Source of the DNA: Olleya aquimaris
Lineage (GTDB): Bacteria > Bacteroidota > Bacteroidia > Flavobacteriales > Flavobacteriaceae
Direction: 5' to 3'
NCBI RefSeq assembly: GCF_003259525.1
Contig: NZ_QLLO01000003.1
Span: 270,066 to 334,065 of the forward strand
Length of the DNA: 64,000 nucleotides
This document shows positions 18,104 to 26,222 of this stretch, one piece after another (the first letter of the stretch is position 1; the number at the start of each line of letters is the position of its first letter). The notes under the pieces were generated by a model. The model saw only the letters and a program-made list of their open reading frames with translations. It had not been told where the DNA came from and did no database searches. Both the position numbers and the translations under genes were made by a program.

Positions 18104-18400
18104 ATGTTGGTAAGAATTGTAAAATTAAGTTTTGAAGACGCACATATTGACACCTTTTTGGCTAATTTTGAAACGGTAAAAGATAAAATTAGAAGCTTTG
18201 AAGGTAATCAATTACTAGAATTGTACAGAGACAAGCACAATAGCAATGTGTTTTTTACGTATAGCTATTGGAACAATGAAAGCGATTTAGAAAATTACCG
18301 AAACTCTAATTTATTTAAAAGTATTTGGGCTAAAACCAAACCTTTGTTTAATGCTAAACCTGAAGCTTGGAGTGTGGATAAATTGGCGATTTTAGATTGA
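18104..18400 (+). CDS. Antibiotic biosynthesis monooxygenase (ABM)-domain protein
   Basis: A 98-residue ferredoxin-like-fold protein: MLVRIVKLSFE at the start, VKDKIRSFEGNQLLELYRD in the middle, and FFTYSYWNNESDLENYRNS, the usual helix with W before the end strand. Such proteins are small dimeric oxygenases or heme/ligand binders; no substrate can be given. It follows the SAM hydroxide adenosyltransferase on the same strand. The linker at 18063-18103 contains TTTCGCTTTCGCGGAAA, a short inverted repeat. Confidence 0.8.
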   Translation: MLVRIVKLSFEDAHIDTFLANFETVKDKIRSFEGNQLLELYRDKHNSNVFFTYSYWNNESDLENYRNSNLFKSIWAKTKPLFNAKPEAWSVDKLAILD

Positions 18401-18477
18401 TGATTTACGATTGAAATATAATAGACTGTTTTGTAAACTTTAAATACTTTTAACTTTATAACTTTTAACTTAAATTA

Positions 18478-19191
18478 ATGCTAGCCATACTTAAAAAAGA
18501 AATCAACTCCTTCTTCGCTTCACCAATAGGGTATTTAGTGATTGCCATATTCTTGCTATTAAATGGACTTTTTTTGTGGGTGTTTAAAGGCGAATTCAAT
18601 ATTTTAGATAATGGTTTTGCAGATGTATCGACGTTTTTTTTATTAGCACCTTGGATTTTAATATTCTTGATTCCAGCGGTAACTATGCGAAGTTTTAGTG
18701 ACGAGAAAAAACAAGGGACTTTGGAGTTGTTACTTACCAAACCCATTAGCACCTTACAGTTAGTTTTAGGTAAATATTTTGGAGCATTTATATTAATCAT
18801 TATAGCTTTAATACCAACATTACTTTATGTTTACACAGTATATCAATTAGGTAATCCTGTAGGTAATTTAGATTTTGGAAGTACTTTAGGATCGTATTTT
18901 GGGTTGTTATTTTTAGTAGCAGCCTACACCGCAATTGGTGTATTTGCATCAACAATTTCAGATAACCAAATAGTGGCTTTTATAATAGCTGTATTTTTAT
19001 GCTTGTTCTTCTTTATAGGTTTTGAAGGTATTGCAGACGTAACATCTAGTAATTTTATCGATAATTTAGGAATGAATGCTCACTACAAAAGTATGAGTCG
19101 TGGTGTGTTAGACACCAGAGATATTATTTATTTTTTAAGTGTCGCTGTATTGTTTATAGCGTTAACTAAATTCAACATCAAAAAACAATAA
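18478..19191 (+). CDS. gldF: Gliding-motility ABC transporter permease GldF
   Basis: The 237-residue ABC-2 permease begins with the typical MLAILKKEINSFFASPIGYL and has six hydrophobic helices. The conserved SDEKKQGTLELLLTKPIS loop lies near residue 72. GldF works with the GldA ATPase and GldG in the inner membrane and is needed for flavobacterial gliding. gldA is not in the window. The next gene starts two bases after the gldF stop, so the three genes to gldG form one operon. Confidence 0.95.
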   Translation: MLAILKKEINSFFASPIGYLVIAIFLLLNGLFLWVFKGEFNILDNGFADVSTFFLLAPWILIFLIPAVTMRSFSDEKKQGTLELLLTKPISTLQLVLGKYFGAFILIIIALIPTLLYVYTVYQLGNPVGNLDFGSTLGSYFGLLFLVAAYTAIGVFASTISDNQIVAFIIAVFLCLFFFIGFEGIADVTSSNFIDNLGMNAHYKSMSRGVLDTRDIIYFLSVAVLFIALTKFNIKKQ

Positions 19192-19192
19192 A

Positions 19193-19678
19193 ATGGTTAT
19201 TACAACTGGTTTAGTCCTATCGTTTATTGTTGTTTTTATATTAGCTTGGTTGTTTATAAAAACCATAGGTAATAACAAATGGTTAAGCTTATTGGTTAGT
19301 ATTATTGCTACCCCTCTACTCTATTTTTGGATGTTTTATCCCATGTTAAATATTTTTACAAGCTATCATCATCAAAAGTATTTTAATGCAGAAGATTGGC
19401 AGGAGTTTCCGGAGTTACGTTATGAAATGGTAGACCAAATAAAACAACAAAATCAACTTATTGGTAAAACAAAACAAGAGGTTGAAGCTGAGCTGGGAGA
19501 ACCAGAATGGTTTGGTTGGGACGAAACAATTAAAGCCAATTCTAATGACCTATGGAACTATAATTTAGGCTTTAAACCTGGTGCATTTAATAACCAACAA
19601 GAGTGTTTAGAATTACAATTTAAAAACGATACAGTAGCAGCATTAAAAACCTATCAACTTGAGAAAAAATTTGAATAA
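19193..19678 (+). CDS. Membrane-anchored protein with BamE/SmpA-like domain, inserted between gldF and gldG
   Basis: The 161-residue product has two N-terminal hydrophobic segments (about 5-23 and 29-52) and a soluble domain with the pattern LIGKTKQEVEAELGEPEWFG ... DLWNYNLG ... CLELQFKNDTV. That pattern resembles the SmpA/OmlA (BamE) fold: helix ending in LG-P, then a W-x-Y strand, then a final L-x-F-x-xD strand. It begins two bases after gldF and overlaps gldG by up to 20 bases. I know of no characterised gliding component of this kind; the fold assignment is inference from pattern. Confidence 0.7.
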   Translation: MVITTGLVLSFIVVFILAWLFIKTIGNNKWLSLLVSIIATPLLYFWMFYPMLNIFTSYHHQKYFNAEDWQEFPELRYEMVDQIKQQNQLIGKTKQEVEAELGEPEWFGWDETIKANSNDLWNYNLGFKPGAFNNQQECLELQFKNDTVAALKTYQLEKKFE

Positions 19679-21338
19679 TACCATCAAACATATAGGCTTA
19701 TTAATTATTGGGTTACTCCTTATAAACATACTTTCAAACAAGGTGTATAAACGTTTTGATTTGACGTTAGACCAGCGTTTTACACTTAATCCATCTGCTT
19801 TGGATATTATAAAAAAAGTGGATTCACCTGTAATTATTGATGTGTTTTTGGAGGGTGACGATTTTCCGTCTGAATTCAGAAAGTTAAAAACCGAAACTAA
19901 ACAATTACTTGAAGAATTTTCGGCTTACAATAGCAACATAAGTTTCAACTTTATAAATCCTATTGAAGATGATGCGACACGAGATCAAAATATTCAGCAA
20001 TTAAATGCACGTGGATTAACACCTATGCAACTAACTGTTAAAGAAAATGGTAAATCTAGTCAAGCAGTTATTTTTCCTTGGGCTTTAGCAAGTTATAATA
20101 ATGCAACTGTTAAAATTCCTCTAGTAAAAAATACAATTGGAGCTACACAACAACAATTAGTTACTAATTCTGTACAACATCTAGAATATGCATTTGCAGA
20201 TGGTTTAAGCAAATTAGTTAACCCTAAACGACGCAAAATAGCAGTGTTAAAAGGTAATGGACAGCTAGAAAACAGATATATAGCAGATTATATAAAAACC
20301 CTAAAGGATTACTATTTTATTGCACCTTTTACTTTAGATAGTGTGTCTAAAGATGCTGAAAATACCTTGCAAAAACTGAAAGGCTACGATTTAATTATCA
20401 ACGCAAAACCAACAGTAGCGTTTACAGAAGAAGAAAAATACATTTTAGACCAATACACCATGAATGGTGGAAAAAGCCTATGGTTACTTGAAAAAGTGGC
20501 TATGAGCAAAGATAGTTTGTACAACGATTTAGGTAAAAACGTAGCTGTACCAATGGATTTAAATTTAACCGATTTTTTCTTTAAATACGGTGTACGTATC
20601 AATCCGTTAATTGTTAGCTCTATGTACTCTGCGCCTATTACCTTAGCGTCTGGAGAAGGTAGTAATAGCCAATTTCAGAGTTACCCTTGGACCTATTCAC
20701 CATTAGCAAAAGGCAACTCTAACCATCCTATAGTCAACAATTTAGACTTTTTAAAGTTTGACTTTTCCAACCCAATCGATACATTAAAAAATGGGACGAC
20801 TAAAACCATCTTATTACAAACTGCGCCATTAACTAAATTAGAAGGCACACCAAGAGAGATAAGCTTGGATATGGTTAACGACCAACTAGACCCAAAATCA
20901 TTTAATAAAGGTCCGCAAACACTAGCAGTATTATTAGAAAACACCTTTACTTCTGTCTATAAAAATAGGGTTAAACCTGTTGCCATTTCAGACAATAAAG
21001 ATGAAAGTGTGCCAACTAAAATGGTGGTCGTATCTGATGGCGATGTTATTAAAAATGAAGTGGGTAGAAATGGTGTGGAAGAGTTGGGATTTGACAAATA
21101 CACTGGACAAACATTTGGTAACAAAGAATTTTTAGTAAATGTGGCTAATTTCCTTTTAGACGATACTGGACTTATAAACATTCGATCTAAAGAAATAGCA
21201 GTTGCCTTTTTAAATCCAGAAAAAATAACCGAAGAAAAAACAAAGTGGCAACTCATAAATATCTTACTACCATTGCTTTTACTGGGTGTTTTTGGTTTTG
21301 CTTTTAACTACTTTAGAAAGAAAAAATACGCCAAGTAA
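19659..21338 (+). CDS. gldG: Gliding-motility ABC transporter component GldG
   Basis: The 559-residue protein has an N-terminal helix (IKHIGLLIIGLLLINILS) followed by the typical YKRFDLTLDQRFTLNPSA motif, a large periplasmic-type ABC_transp_aux domain, and a C-terminal helix (about residues 528-551). It acts with GldA and GldF. The frame has only TTG starts in this area: TTG at 19659 or TTG at 19671, both inside the end of the preceding gene, which suggests coupled translation. The second would leave an 8-base overlap and a MNNTIKHIG start. Confidence 0.93.
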   Translation: MRKNLNNTIKHIGLLIIGLLLINILSNKVYKRFDLTLDQRFTLNPSALDIIKKVDSPVIIDVFLEGDDFPSEFRKLKTETKQLLEEFSAYNSNISFNFINPIEDDATRDQNIQQLNARGLTPMQLTVKENGKSSQAVIFPWALASYNNATVKIPLVKNTIGATQQQLVTNSVQHLEYAFADGLSKLVNPKRRKIAVLKGNGQLENRYIADYIKTLKDYYFIAPFTLDSVSKDAENTLQKLKGYDLIINAKPTVAFTEEEKYILDQYTMNGGKSLWLLEKVAMSKDSLYNDLGKNVAVPMDLNLTDFFFKYGVRINPLIVSSMYSAPITLASGEGSNSQFQSYPWTYSPLAKGNSNHPIVNNLDFLKFDFSNPIDTLKNGTTKTILLQTAPLTKLEGTPREISLDMVNDQLDPKSFNKGPQTLAVLLENTFTSVYKNRVKPVAISDNKDESVPTKMVVVSDGDVIKNEVGRNGVEELGFDKYTGQTFGNKEFLVNVANFLLDDTGLINIRSKEIAVAFLNPEKITEEKTKWQLINILLPLLLLGVFGFAFNYFRKKKYAK

Positions 21339-21377
21339 GTGTTAATAAGTTTGTTTCCAATTTAAAGACATTAACAA

Positions 21378-21385
21378 TATATTTG
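21378..21385 (+). promoter_or_regulatory. Possible -7 element upstream of dnaN
   Basis: TATATTTG at 21378-21385 matches the Bacteroidetes TAnnTTTG element, 38 bases before the dnaN ATG. A TTTG lies at 21350-21353, but the spacer of 24 is longer than usual. dnaN may therefore have its own promoter besides gldFG read-through. Confidence 0.4.
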
Positions 21386-21422
21386 TAATACGAATATTAA
21401 CAGAACATAACGCAAATAAATA

Positions 21423-22541
21423 ATGAAATTTATTGTATCAAGTACCTATTTACTAAAACAATTACAAGTTTTAGGAGGTGTTATAAACAGCTCGAATACA
21501 CTACCAATTTTAGATAATTTTTTATTCGAAATCAATCAAAATAAATTAACAGTTTCTGCAAGCGATTTAGAAACCACGATGTCTGCAGTTTTAGATGTAG
21601 AAAGTGATAACGAAGGTAGTGTTGCTATTCCTGCACGTTTATTGTTAGATACTTTAAAAACTTTTCCAGAGCAACCCTTAACTTTTGTTATAGAAGACAA
21701 TAATACAGTTGAAATTAGCTCTAACCATGGTAAATATGCTTTAGCTTATGCAGACGGGAACGAGTTCCCAAAATCGGTAAGCTTAGAAGATCCAAGCAGC
21801 ACTAAAATGCCTGGACATATCTTAGCAACTGCAATAAACAAAACCATCTTTGCAGCAGGAAATGACGATTTAAGACCAGTAATGAGTGGTGTGTTTTTTC
21901 AATTTTCTACAGAAGGGTTAACCTTTGTAGCAACAGATGCACACAAGCTAGTAAAATACGGTCGTGAGGATGTGAAAGCGTCTCAAGTAGCCGAGTTTAT
22001 TATGCCAAAAAAACCTTTAAATCTTTTAAAAGGAATTTTAGCAGCAAGCGAAGAAGAAGTGACTATTGAATATAACGATTCAAATGCAAAATTCACTTTT
22101 GAAAACACAGTGTTAATCTGTCGTTTAATTGATGGGAAATACCCTAATTACGAAGCAGTAATCCCAAAAGAGAATCCAAATAAATTAACTATAGACAGAA
22201 CACAGTTTTTAAACTCTGTACGTCGTGTTAGTATTTTCTCTAACAAAACAACGCATCAAATTAGATTAAAAATAGCTGGTGCAGAATTAAACATTTCTGC
22301 AGAAGATATTGACTACTCTAACAAAGCAGAAGAGCGTTTAACTTGTGATTACCAAGGAGATGATATGCAGATAGGCTTTAACTCTCGTTTTTTAACAGAG
22401 ATGTTAAACAACTTAAATTCTAATGAGGTACAATTAGAATTAAGTATGCCTAACAGAGCAGGTATTTTAACACCTATTGACGATTTAGATGAAGGCGAAA
22501 CTGTAACCATGTTAGTGATGCCAGTTATGCTAAACAGTTAA
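21423..22541 (+). CDS. dnaN: DNA polymerase III beta subunit (sliding clamp)
   Basis: The 372-residue beta clamp starts MKFIVSSTYLLKQLQ and carries the three repeated clamp folds, with VFFQFSTEGLTFVATDAHKL in the middle domain and the usual VMPVML at the C-terminus that closes the peptide-binding pocket. It forms the ring that tethers the replicative polymerase. It lies 84 bases after gldG and is followed by a strong terminator. dnaN next to gldFG, away from dnaA, is a flavobacterial arrangement as far as I know. Confidence 0.97.
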   Translation: MKFIVSSTYLLKQLQVLGGVINSSNTLPILDNFLFEINQNKLTVSASDLETTMSAVLDVESDNEGSVAIPARLLLDTLKTFPEQPLTFVIEDNNTVEISSNHGKYALAYADGNEFPKSVSLEDPSSTKMPGHILATAINKTIFAAGNDDLRPVMSGVFFQFSTEGLTFVATDAHKLVKYGREDVKASQVAEFIMPKKPLNLLKGILAASEEEVTIEYNDSNAKFTFENTVLICRLIDGKYPNYEAVIPKENPNKLTIDRTQFLNSVRRVSIFSNKTTHQIRLKIAGAELNISAEDIDYSNKAEERLTCDYQGDDMQIGFNSRFLTEMLNNLNSNEVQLELSMPNRAGILTPIDDLDEGETVTMLVMPVMLNS

Positions 22542-22560
22542 ATTTTATTATAATTATCAT

Positions 22561-22590
22561 AAAAAAAGCAATTCTAAAGAATTGCTTTTT
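22561..22590 (+). terminator. Terminator after dnaN
   Basis: GCAATTC (22568-22574) and GAATTGC (22579-22585) with flanking A/T pairing form a stem with a 4-base loop, followed by T7. The preceding A7 makes it potentially bidirectional. Confidence 0.85.
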
Positions 22591-22621
22591 TTGTTTGTAG
22601 TAAAATCATATTAACTTTTCT

Positions 22622-22629
22622 TACATTTG
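22622..22629 (+). promoter_or_regulatory. Possible -7 element of the lipocalin-like lipoprotein gene
   Basis: TACATTTG fits TAnnTTTG. The nearest upstream TTTG is at 22594-22597, 24 bases away. The ATG at 22697 is 67 bases downstream. Confidence 0.35.
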
Positions 22630-22696
22630 CAAGACACATGGTTCTTAATAGTTCCCTAAATTTTAAATTATTAAGAATGTATAATTAATTCATATT

Positions 22697-23074
22697 ATGA
22701 CTAATAGTATCAGACTAGTTTTAGTTTGTTTTCTTTTTTTTACTCAATTATCGTGTACCAACGATGATGTTTCAATCCCAACCAAAGAAGCTCATCCCAT
22801 AGTTGGAGAATGGTTAAGAAGTGATTTTACAGCAGTACCTTTAAATGAATTTAGACTTATTTTTTTAGATAATAACGAAGGATTTAGAATATTTTTAGTC
22901 TCTACAAACAATGGTGATATAGGTACAACTACAGATTTTAATTGGAGTGTGGACAACAACACCTTAACTATTACAGAAATAGAAAACGAAACCATAGTCA
23001 CCTCATTTGATTTTACATCAACAGGCAATTTAGTACTACCAGAATATTCCGAACTAGAGTTTATTAGACAATAA
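22697..23074 (+). CDS. Small lipoprotein, lipocalin-like
   Basis: A 125-residue product with a lipoprotein signal and lipobox QLSC (Cys20). The mature domain has the pattern PIVGEWLRSDF ... FRLIFLDNNEGFRIF ... DFNWSVDNNTLTIT, like the small lipocalin-like domains common in Bacteroidetes lipoproteins. No ligand can be named. It stands alone between two terminators. Confidence 0.75.
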   Translation: MTNSIRLVLVCFLFFTQLSCTNDDVSIPTKEAHPIVGEWLRSDFTAVPLNEFRLIFLDNNEGFRIFLVSTNNGDIGTTTDFNWSVDNNTLTITEIENETIVTSFDFTSTGNLVLPEYSELEFIRQ

Positions 23075-23090
23075 TCTTAATATTTAAATT

Positions 23091-23120
23091 AAAAAACGCA
23101 ACCCAATGGGTTGCGTTTTT
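23091..23120. terminator. Bidirectional terminator
   Basis: CGCAACCC (23097-23104) and GGGTTGCG (23108-23115) form a perfect 8-bp stem with a 3-base loop, flanked by A6 and T5. It serves the lipoprotein gene (plus) and the DUF4870 gene (minus). Confidence 0.88.
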
Positions 23121-23141
23121 GTCTTTATCCACTTAATATAA

Positions 23142-23480
23142 CTAACTAATAAAATTAAAAGATAAAGGGTAATTTGGGTTTTCGCCATTACTAACTTTAA
23201 TAGCGTTAATAATTGGATATATAATTGAAACTAGCCCTAAGACTAACCATCCTAAAAGCCCTAATCCAAATAACAAAATTAATGGTACACATATTATGTA
23301 TAGTACAACTAAACTCAATTGGAAGTTTACTATGGTTTTACCATGAACATCCATTTGGTAAACTTTGTTCTTTTGGGTTAACCAAATAATTAACGGAAGG
23401 ATTAAACTTCCAAACCCTAAAATTAAAGTCACTAGCTGACTTAAATGGGTTAATACTAATAATTGTCTGTCTTCTTTCAT
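23142..23480 (-). CDS. DUF4870-family membrane protein
   Basis: A 112-residue protein with the DUF4870 pattern: a short N-terminus (RQLLVLTHLSQL), a first helix pair GFGSLILPLIIWLTQK, the QMDVHGKTIVNFQLS segment, and two more helices ending in IVYPIINAIKVSNGE-like sequence. Function of the family is unknown. It is the last gene in the minus direction before the terminator and is probably separate from the sulfur transporter genes (85-base gap). Confidence 0.85.
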   Translation of the reverse strand: MKEDRQLLVLTHLSQLVTLILGFGSLILPLIIWLTQKNKVYQMDVHGKTIVNFQLSLVVLYIICVPLILLFGLGLLGWLVLGLVSIIYPIINAIKVSNGENPNYPLSFNFIS

Positions 23481-23565
23481 AACGATTTGATTTGATGATT
23501 GATATAAACCAACAGATTGGCTTACATAAATAAGACGTCAAATCATCAAAAATGTTACAAAAAAA

Positions 23566-23982
23566 TTAGTGAGGTAATTTACTTTTTAAAACACCGTAAA
23601 CAAAAGTCCCTAAGATTGCTCCTAGCAATAATATAAAAATACTGATGTAACCTGTACCCAATAAGGCATACATTGGACCTGGACAGGCACCAGCTAAAGC
23701 CCAACCAAAACCAAAGATAATTCCTCCAACAAAGTAATTGGTAAATCCTTTATCTTTATCCTTAACCTGTATAGGTTTTCCATTAAAAGTCTTTATTTCT
23801 TTCTGTTTAATTAATTGCACTAAAGCAATTCCAACAATAACAGCAGAACCAATAACGCCATACATATGGAAGCTTTTAAATTGAAACATTTCAAAAATTC
23901 TAAACCACGAAGCAACTTCAGAAATTATTAAAAGGATTCCAAAAACAAATCCAACACTAAAAAAAGCTATATATTTTTTCAT
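23566..23982 (-). CDS. YeeE/YedE-family (TsuA-like) sulfur transporter, second half
   Basis: A 138-residue membrane protein with four hydrophobic segments and the conserved GGIIFGFGWALAGACPGPMYALLG motif region; the Cys of GACPGP is the family residue that contacts sulfur. Its ATG follows the stop of the upstream gene by one base, so the pair makes a split YeeE/YedE transporter. Single-chain relatives import thiosulfate. Context with persulfide enzymes supports sulfur-compound transport; direction and substrate are inference. Confidence 0.85.
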   Translation of the reverse strand: MKKYIAFFSVGFVFGILLIISEVASWFRIFEMFQFKSFHMYGVIGSAVIVGIALVQLIKQKEIKTFNGKPIQVKDKDKGFTNYFVGGIIFGFGWALAGACPGPMYALLGTGYISIFILLLGAILGTFVYGVLKSKLPH

Positions 23983-23983
23983 C

Positions 23984-24529
23984 TTAAAAAATTAAAGGGA
24001 ATATTAAATGAACCATGACTAAACCTCCAATAAAAAAACCAATTACTGAAAATAATGACGGTCTTTGTAAATTACTTAGTCCCATAATGGCATGACCAGA
24101 AGTACATCCTCCAGCATAACGTGCACCAAAACCAACTAAAAAACCTGCTATTAATATAATAGCAAAACCTTTAACAGTTAATAGTTGATCCAAACTAAAT
24201 AGTTCTGCTGGGAAATAAGAAGAATTGACACTGTCAAATCCATAGGCGTTTAACTGATTAACAACGTCTTCGTTTATCTGAGGTGGATCTACTTTTAGCA
24301 CTTGGAAGGCAAATATCCCTCCAGAAATTACGCCTAAAAGCACAACCAAACTCCAAATATTATCTCTCCAGTTTGTACAAAAGAAACTAGAGAATCGACC
24401 AGCTCCAGACATAGAGCATATGGTTCTTAAATTTGAAGACATTCCAAATGTTTTACCTAATCTTAAAAGTAAAAACATAATTATTGCTATTAAAGGTCCA
24501 GCAATAAACCAAGGTAAGGGATTGAGCAT
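23984..24529 (-). CDS. YeeE/YedE-family (TsuA-like) sulfur transporter, first half
   Basis: A 181-residue membrane protein. It carries the conserved ARYAGGCTSGHAIMGLSNLQ motif near residue 140, plus a Cys-containing CSMSGAGRFSSFFCTNW segment near residue 38. It is followed one base later by the second half. Upstream, at 24573-24586, lies a perfect GTAAC-N4-GTTAC inverted repeat, and at 24539-24564 a TTGACAAA/TTTGTCAA inverted repeat just before the start. Confidence 0.87.
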   Translation of the reverse strand: MLNPLPWFIAGPLIAIIMFLLLRLGKTFGMSSNLRTICSMSGAGRFSSFFCTNWRDNIWSLVVLLGVISGGIFAFQVLKVDPPQINEDVVNQLNAYGFDSVNSSYFPAELFSLDQLLTVKGFAIILIAGFLVGFGARYAGGCTSGHAIMGLSNLQRPSLFSVIGFFIGGLVMVHLIFPLIF

Positions 24530-24538
24530 AATTTTTTT

Positions 24539-24564
24539 TTGACAAAGAAATGGATTTTTGTCAA
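24539..24564. repeat. Inverted repeat at the 5' end of the transporter transcript
   Basis: TTGACAAA (24539-24546) and TTTGTCAA (24557-24564) are perfect 8-base arms with a 10-base spacer, ten bases upstream of the start codon at 24529. It could form a hairpin near the ribosome site or be a second protein-binding dyad. Confidence 0.5.
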
Positions 24565-24572
24565 CATAAAAA

Positions 24573-24586
24573 GTAACTAAAGTTAC
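24573..24586. promoter_or_regulatory. GTAAC-N4-GTTAC dyad upstream of the YeeE/YedE pair
   Basis: GTAACTAAAGTTAC, a perfect 5+5 inverted repeat with 4-base spacer, 44-57 bases upstream of the minus-strand start at 24529. Proposed site of the Crp/Fnr protein encoded at 29070-29702, because further copies precede the other units of this block. Confidence 0.65.
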
Positions 24587-24623
24587 ATAGTAGCTAGTTA
24601 CTTATTAAACAATTGATTTTTAA

Positions 24624-24764
24624 TTATTTATTTGATTTCTTTTTATCACTATTAGTCATAAAATTAATTAAAATAGCTACAAGAGCTACACAAACTAATC
24701 CAAAAATAGCAATCATAATGACGCCATTATTCCAATTATATAAGGCAAAAGTTTTCAATATCAT
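24624..24764 (-). CDS. Small membrane protein (46 aa) in the sulfur block
   Basis: ATG at 24764, stop at 24624, 46 residues: a short N-terminus (MILKTFALYNWNNG), one hydrophobic helix at about residues 15-36 and a basic tail ending KKKSNK. A perfect ATGACA-N2-TGTCAT dyad lies 60-73 bases upstream, which supports real expression. No family is recognised. It sits between the TPMT-like gene and the sulfur transporter pair, all on the minus strand. Confidence 0.6.
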   Translation of the reverse strand: MILKTFALYNWNNGVIMIAIFGLVCVALVAILINFMTNSDKKKSNK

Positions 24765-24823
24765 ATCTAATAATTAATGATTAAATTCAATTGTAAAACT
24801 AGTAAAGGGAAGTATTAATTATT

Positions 24824-24837
24824 ATGACAATTGTCAT
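24824..24837. promoter_or_regulatory. ATGACA-N2-TGTCAT dyad upstream of the 46-aa gene
   Basis: ATGACAATTGTCAT is a fully palindromic 14-mer. The same arms occur at 42758-42771 upstream of ccoS, with one-base variants before hemN and in the ccoI/fnr gap. Proposed Fnr-type site. Confidence 0.6.
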
Positions 24838-24854
24838 TAATTCAAAAAATAAGT

Positions 24855-25460
24855 TTAAAACACGGTCTTAGAAATTTTCTTTTTTTGAATAATAAAAAAT
24901 AATTCTTTTCCTTGCCTAGGTTTAATAGAATTATAAGCTTGTTCCATAATGTTAATTTTAAAATAAGGTTTAAAATATTCAAGGTATTCTGCTTTACAAC
25001 CTCCAAAAGGAGGATGTGTGTCGTTTAAAGGTGCATCAAATAGTAAACCAGTTACTTTACCTTTATCTTGTAACAATTCAGATGCTTTTGCAGCATAAGC
25101 TGGACGTAAATTAGGGTCTAAAGCACAAAAAAAAGTTTGCTCGATAATTAAATCGAAACTCATATCTAAATCAAAAAAATCGCTTTTAACAAGATGTGAC
25201 TTTGGAAAAGAAGGAACTCTTGCATTAAAATTATTTAAAGCTGTTTTTGACACATCCACAACATACACATTATTAAAACCATTATTGTGTAAATATTCGG
25301 CTTCATAGCTGTTACCACCTCCAGGAATTAGAATGTTAAAGTTCTTATTTGTTAACTGATCAAAATAGGCTTTTAATGGTGGTGAGATTTTCCCTAAATC
25401 CCATCCAATATCATTGGATTGGTATCTGTTATCCCAGAAGTCTTCATTTAAATCCATCAA
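24855..25460 (-). CDS. TPMT-like SAM-dependent methyltransferase (thiol/halide type)
   Basis: A 201-residue class I methyltransferase. The N-terminal FWDNRYQSNDIGWDLG motif is that of the thiopurine/halide/thiol methyltransferase family. The SAM motif reads ILIPGGGNSYEAEYL (about 43-57), and EQTFFCALDPNLRPAYAAK is the family's catalytic-loop segment. It overlaps the thioredoxin gene by four bases. In this context, methylation of sulfide or small thiols is a plausible role, but this is inference. Confidence 0.85.
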   Translation of the reverse strand: MMDLNEDFWDNRYQSNDIGWDLGKISPPLKAYFDQLTNKNFNILIPGGGNSYEAEYLHNNGFNNVYVVDVSKTALNNFNARVPSFPKSHLVKSDFFDLDMSFDLIIEQTFFCALDPNLRPAYAAKASELLQDKGKVTGLLFDAPLNDTHPPFGGCKAEYLEYFKPYFKINIMEQAYNSIKPRQGKELFFIIQKKKISKTVF

Positions 25461-25756
25461 TTTGATTTTATAATATTAATAATATCATTTTTTTGAAGCA
25501 CACCAGATTGTCTCCACACTTGTTTTCCGTTTTTAAACAAAATCATGGTTGGTACACCTCTAACTTGATATTTTGAAGCTAAAGCTTGATTTTTATCAAC
25601 ATCAATTTTAATGATTGAAACACCTTCACCTAAATCGTCTTTTACCTCTTTTAATATTGGACTCAATGTTTTACAAGGTCCACACCAAGTGGCAAAAAAG
25701 TCTACTAAAACAGGAATATCTTTATTAATAATTTCTGAAAATTTGCTCATATTCAA
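25457..25756 (-). CDS. trxA: Thioredoxin
   Basis: The 99-residue protein carries the classical active site FATWCGPCKTLSP (near residues 19-31), the cis-proline segment VRGVPTMILFKNGKQV, and no signal peptide, so it acts in the cytoplasm. Its stop overlaps the methyltransferase start, and the cytochrome gene ends two bases upstream, so the genes are one operon. Whether it is the general thioredoxin or dedicated to persulfide reduction cannot be told. Confidence 0.92.
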   Translation of the reverse strand: MNMSKFSEIINKDIPVLVDFFATWCGPCKTLSPILKEVKDDLGEGVSIIKIDVDKNQALASKYQVRGVPTMILFKNGKQVWRQSGVLQKNDIINIIKSN

Positions 25757-25758
25757 AT

Positions 25759-26217
25759 TTACATTTTTTTATGCTTCCCTTTTTCTTCTTTAAAATGCTC
25801 TTCAAACCATTCTGGTTGGTCAATATCATGTTCAAACATATAATCAGCTATTTGCTTTATTGTTTCTTCAGGAAATGATTGCTTAGGCATAACTCCAAAA
25901 CGTTTTACAGCTCCATACATTTTAGCATCGTCTACATTAGGATTTTTTATCCAATTTTGCATAGATGTAATAAATTGCTCTTTTGTTGTGTCATCATTTA
26001 AATAATGCTTTTTTACTGCTATCATTGGTGGCCCAAGCCTATTGTCATGATCAGCTGATGGACTATGACAGATATAACAGTGAGTTTCCATTAATTTTTT
26101 TCCTGGATGATTGTTAGCTTCCATTTGTTTTTCGAAAGCAGAAAACTCTTTATTTTTAGAATTGTTGCAATTGAATAGAAAAACAGAAAGCATTCCTAGT
26201 ACTATTAATTTTTTCAT
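25759..26217 (-). CDS. Lipoprotein c-type cytochrome (one heme)
   Basis: The start at 26217 is chosen because it gives MKKLIVLGMLSVFLFNCNN, a clean lipoprotein signal with Cys17. The longer frame from 26250 would overlap the upstream HMA gene. The mature protein has one CXXCH heme motif (CYICH), the GPPMIAV segment, and a Met-containing MPKQSFPEETIKQIADYM region, which supplies the probable sixth ligand. The C-terminal tail is charged (EEHFKEEKGKHKKM). It would carry electrons on the periplasmic side; partner unknown. Confidence 0.85.
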   Translation of the reverse strand: MKKLIVLGMLSVFLFNCNNSKNKEFSAFEKQMEANNHPGKKLMETHCYICHSPSADHDNRLGPPMIAVKKHYLNDDTTKEQFITSMQNWIKNPNVDDAKMYGAVKRFGVMPKQSFPEETIKQIADYMFEHDIDQPEWFEEHFKEEKGKHKKM

Positions 26218-26222
26218 ATTAT

